DNA of 64,000 nt from Citrus sinensis (lineage: Eukaryota; Streptophyta; Magnoliopsida; Sapindales; Rutaceae): contig NC_068557.1 of NCBI RefSeq assembly GCF_022201045.2, positions 7,750,001 through 7,814,000 of the forward strand, written 5' to 3'. Position 1 is the first letter of the stretch. Each line of letters starts with the position of its first letter. Shown piece after piece: positions 62,179 to 64,000 of this stretch. Below the pieces are notes generated by a model. That model saw only the letters and a program-made list of their open reading frames with translations. It did not search any database and had not been told where the DNA came from. The position numbers were made by a program, and so were the translations under genes.

Positions 62179-63424
62179 TCAGCAATCAGCAAGCGCAATC
62201 AGTTGATCGACCACACCTGGATCTGCAAGTGTGCTAGTGTCTCCCAGTTCATCTAACTGGCTGGAAGCAATTTTTCTCAGAATTCTCCTCATTATCTTTC
62301 CACTCCTAGTTTTTGGAAGGCCAGGGGCCCAGTGGATTTTGTCCGGAGCCGCAAATGCTCCAATCTGAAATGTGCAACGATCAAGAAGCTTCAGTTTATA
62401 TTCTAATTGATGAATATACAGGCACTTTTCTCTATTATAGCAATATAAAATTCAACATGCAGTTAGACGAACTGCATGTTCCAACAGTTTCAAAGATCAT
62501 TCTATTTGTCAGAACTCAAATTAGCATGGAGGATCAGCTCTTATTAGACGAAAAGATCAAGACAATTGTTTCATGGATAAACATGAATTGATTTTGACTA
62601 TAATAACTAGGTAGTATGAGAGTTTATAGGTCCAGTTGAGGAATTTTCTTAAAAAGGGAAAACAGCTATCTGCGATATGATTGATAATGGCAGTAAGAAT
62701 GCAATGATCAGCATCCAGACAACATATTTATATGCTTTTGAAAGGCTTGTCTTCAGACTGGAGAGACAATTGGGTTAGACAAAAACCTGTTTTCTCACAG
62801 CAAGAACAAGGCTCTTCCGGAGTTCTTCACTGTAAGGAACACCCTCCACAAGAGTAACAAATGCATATATACCCTGTCCTTTTACCTATTGGCAACAGAA
62901 TGTAGAAGTTATTTATTAGATATGTAGGACACAACCATCTGCATCAATTAAAATTATTTTAAACATGAAAACTTGCAAGAACAGAAGTCACTTTATCAAC
63001 TGTACAATCCCCATTTTTCCCATTTCTCCCCACACACACACACACACACATGCCTGAAGTATACCTCATGCTCAACACCAACCACAGCCGCTTCTGCACA
63101 TTGGGAATGAGAAACTAAAGCAGATTCGACTTCTGCTGTGCCAATGCGATGTCCACTGCAAACATCATTGGGCATCATTCAAAGACAGCAAAAATGGCAT
63201 ACAAAAAGATCCACACGTTCCTCAGACATACATGTGTATGACTCGTGAGTGAGAATGCATAGCATAGTTTGACAGCTTAAACTGGTTAGTCAATGATAAC
63301 TCATTTTGCAAGTTTGTTCAAAGCAAATGGGTTGACAGCTGATAAAGCTGAAAATTTTAAAAATTACCTAACGTTGATGACATCATCAACTCGTCCGGTG
63401 AGCCAGTGGTATCCATCCTTGTCC
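62179..63424 (-). CDS. ACS: Acetyl-CoA synthetase, C-terminal part (gene continues off window)
   Basis: Activates acetate to acetyl-CoA through acetyl-AMP; the Arabidopsis homologue ACS (At5g36880) acts in plastid/glyoxysome acetate use. Five minus-strand exons are visible: 63424-63368, 63155-63065, 62885-62787, 62364-62179, giving the last four, with upstream exons beyond 64000; borders are GT-AG. They encode the C-terminal lid domain of the adenylating family: [19 protein letters not shown], then [34 protein letters not shown], and [17 protein letters not shown], whose SGK lysine is the catalytic A10 residue for adenylation. It ends [11 protein letters not shown]. The product is 3'-complete and 5'-partial only because of the window edge. 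A Copia element sits in the next upstream intron. Correction to the count: four exons are listed and supported, not five. Confidence 0.93.
63031..63050. repeat. (CA)10 microsatellite in ACS intron
   Basis: Ten CA units in the intron between the second and third visible ACS exons. A likely length-polymorphic marker; no role is implied. Confidence 0.85.
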
Positions 63425-63478
63425 CTGAAAGATAGATCCAAGGAACAAAACTAACCATCACAGTCCACTTTACAGAAA

Positions 63479-63518
63479 ACATAGCATGCAAATCCTAAAC
63501 ATAGCATGCGAATCCTAA
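63479..63518. repeat. 20-bp tandem duplication in ACS intron
   Basis: Two adjacent 20-base copies starting ACATAGCATGC differ at one position (A to G). They lie in the intron upstream of the first visible ACS exon. Confidence 0.8.
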
Positions 63519-63580
63519 TATACACTTCCAAGGTATGGGCACTTCACTTTCAACGGATTAGATCAAACACCAAAACATAG

Positions 63581-64000
63581 TGTTGAAAATAAAGATTCAA
63601 AGTTAGGATTTATTTGTAATCTAGGCTATTTTAGGAATAAGTTAAATTATAATGGGAAGATTCATTAGGATTCTTTCCAGATTTTATTTCCTATTATTTA
63701 GGAAAGGATAGATATAGTCTCCTATTTTCTCTCGTATTTTGCTGTATATATTCCCTGTACATACTGTTCTGGAAGGTAAGAAAAAGAGGAACCAATTCAC
63801 GGTTTTCTTCATGGTATCAGAGCTAGGCTCTAAACCCTAGTTCTCCTATCAGCCGCCATTTCCTTCTTCTCATCTTGCCACCTCCATCCAAATATGTGTG
63901 TTTTTCAGGACTTGGATTCGGGGAAGACGATTGGCAGTGCTGAGCTATGTTCTGGACTCTATCTACTCAAAAGCGATCAATCCTCCTTCATACAAGATTC
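63581..64000 (+). mobile_element. Copia-type LTR retrotransposon, left end
   Basis: An LTR starts TGTTGAAAAT at 63581 and ends TTCTTCA at 63811, about 231 bp with TG...CA termini. It is followed directly by TGGTATCAGAGC at 63812-63823, the primer-binding site complementary to initiator methionine tRNA used by plant Copia elements. The internal region runs off the window. The element is on the plus strand, antisense to the ACS gene, in an ACS intron. The candidate 5-bp target duplication on the left is CATAG; the right copy is outside the window. Confidence 0.85.

Overview
This is plant nuclear DNA, almost certainly from a woody eudicot. The genes have many introns with GT-AG borders, the intergenic DNA is AT-rich and carries LINE, Copia and MITE remnants, and the proteins are close to Arabidopsis families (ARF6, TT12, NPG1, MOS14, eRF1). 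A Citrus-like (Sapindales) genome would fit, but I cannot prove the genus from the sequence alone. Exon models were built by hand from reading frames, splice consensus and family knowledge. All eight complete models come out as whole numbers of codons.

Layout, left to right. 1-7.5 kb: gene-free flank with a TIR element (about 1.37-1.87 kb) and a clean solo LTR (2785-4118, target duplication ACAAT). 7.5-16.1 kb, plus: ARF6-type auxin response factor, 14 coding exons, with an intact miR167 site, several upstream ORFs and a tight G-quadruplex motif in the leader. 17.2-19.3 kb, plus: TRANSPARENT TESTA 12-type MATE transporter. 20.8-23.4 kb, minus: decayed LINE. 25.2-26.3 kb, plus: partial duplicate of the 3' half of the TT12 gene, open in all six retained exons but without exons 1-2 and without its first splice acceptor. 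26.8-31.3 kb, minus: PPR protein like At3g59040; in Arabidopsis this gene is also the neighbour of TT12, so the pair looks like conserved microsynteny. 32.6-36.0 kb, minus: NPG1-type calmodulin-binding TPR protein with a GC-AG intron. 36.8-37.2 kb, minus: secreted lipid transfer protein. 38.0-40.7 kb, minus: plastid CGFS glutaredoxin (GRXS14 type). 43.0-56.7 kb, plus: MOS14/transportin-SR importin-beta, 24 coding exons, with a LINE fragment, a 32-base poly-C tract and a G-rich tract in introns. 59.6-61.0 kb, plus: release factor eRF1 with an uninterrupted coding region. 62.2 kb to the window edge, minus: 3' end of an acetyl-CoA synthetase gene, with a Copia LTR and primer-binding site in an intron at the right edge.

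The genes do not form a pathway. They are independent genes for auxin transcription control, vacuolar flavonoid transport, organelle RNA biology, pollen germination, lipid transfer, plastid iron-sulfur/redox function, SR-protein nuclear import, translation termination and acetate activation. I found no clear sign of an undescribed multi-gene system. The items most worth checking are the truncated TT12 duplicate with its 2-bp acceptor loss, the ARF6 leader (quadruplex plus upstream ORFs), a possible 3' UTR intron in eRF1, and the GC-AG intron of NPG1.
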